Positions 5,263 to 5,343 of a DNA stretch of 5,343 nucleotides are shown piece by piece; position 1 is the stretch's first letter; each line of letters begins with the position of its first letter. A program made the translations under genes and the position numbers. Where the stretch lies: positions 1 through 5,343 of the forward strand of contig DASULK010000249.1 in the NCBI GenBank assembly GCA_036278255.1, in the 5' to 3' direction. This DNA comes from DASULK01 sp036278255. GTDB lineage: Bacteria > Actinomycetota > Actinomycetes > Mycobacteriales > Micromonosporaceae. The notes beneath the pieces were generated by a model. The model saw nothing but the letters and a program-made list of their open reading frames with translations. It did no database searches and had not been told where the DNA came from.

Positions 5263-5343
5263 GCGCCTGGCGTACGGCGCTGCGGATCGCCGCGCGGGAG
5301 GCGCGCCGCGCCAAGGGCCGCTCCGCCCTGGTGCTGGCGATGA
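5259..5343 (+). CDS. FtsX/MacB-type ABC transporter permease, N-terminal fragment (cut by window edge)
   Basis: The first 28 codons of a gene that runs off the right edge. The GTG start at 5259 overlaps the ATPase stop (GTGA) and has GGAG (5247-5250) 8 nt upstream. The translation begins (Met)SAWRTALRIAAREARRAKGRS and continues ALVLAM. This basic amphipathic lead-in to a first membrane helix is typical of FtsX-like permeases of actinobacteria. The call rests on this short N-terminus and on its place directly after a MacB-type ATPase. Large extracellular and additional membrane segments would be expected beyond the window. Confidence 0.82.
   Translation, partial: MSAWRTALRIAAREARRAKGRSALVLAM

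Overview
The window is GC-rich DNA with many GTG starts and tightly overlapping genes. It looks like a chromosomal segment of an actinobacterium. The NusA and IF-2 sequence styles (a 347-residue NusA without acidic C-terminal repeats, and a long Pro/Gly/Ala-rich IF-2 N-terminus with a GNNPFG motif) and the neighbouring genes suggest Micromonosporaceae or a relative. The family assignment is inference.

Left half, minus strand, read right to left: the translation/transcription housekeeping operon rimP - nusA - ylxR - infB. RimP matures the 30S subunit. NusA is the elongation/termination/antitermination factor. YlxR (DUF448) is a small RNA-binding protein. InfB (IF-2) is cut by the left edge, so only its N-terminal 215 codons are present. 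rimP and nusA overlap by GTGA. nusA and ylxR lie in the same frame, separated by TAG-GGG-TAG. The 107-nt ylxR-infB gap holds a chain of three overlapping mini-ORFs and a strong hairpin just before the infB ribosome binding site.

Centre, 2737-2914: a 178-bp divergent intergenic region. It contains a 12-bp direct repeat and a perfect 10-bp hairpin whose loop is complementary to a site about 45 nt away.

Right half, plus strand: first a two-gene unit coding for a predicted Tat-type lipoprotein and a small soluble ferritin-like (DUF4439-type) protein. The two look like divergent copies of one helical fold. A 64-bp gap follows with a compact promoter and nested palindromes. After it come a PadR-family repressor, a MacB/LolD-type ABC ATPase, and the first 28 codons of an FtsX/MacB-type permease. 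These three overlap by 4 nt at each junction and form one operon, probably a PadR-controlled export system whose repressor binds the palindromes over its own promoter.

No mobile elements, tRNA/rRNA genes or CRISPR arrays are seen. The genes themselves are mostly well-known families. The less explained material is in the two intergenic regions around rimP and infB, the padR promoter and the paired ferritin-like proteins.
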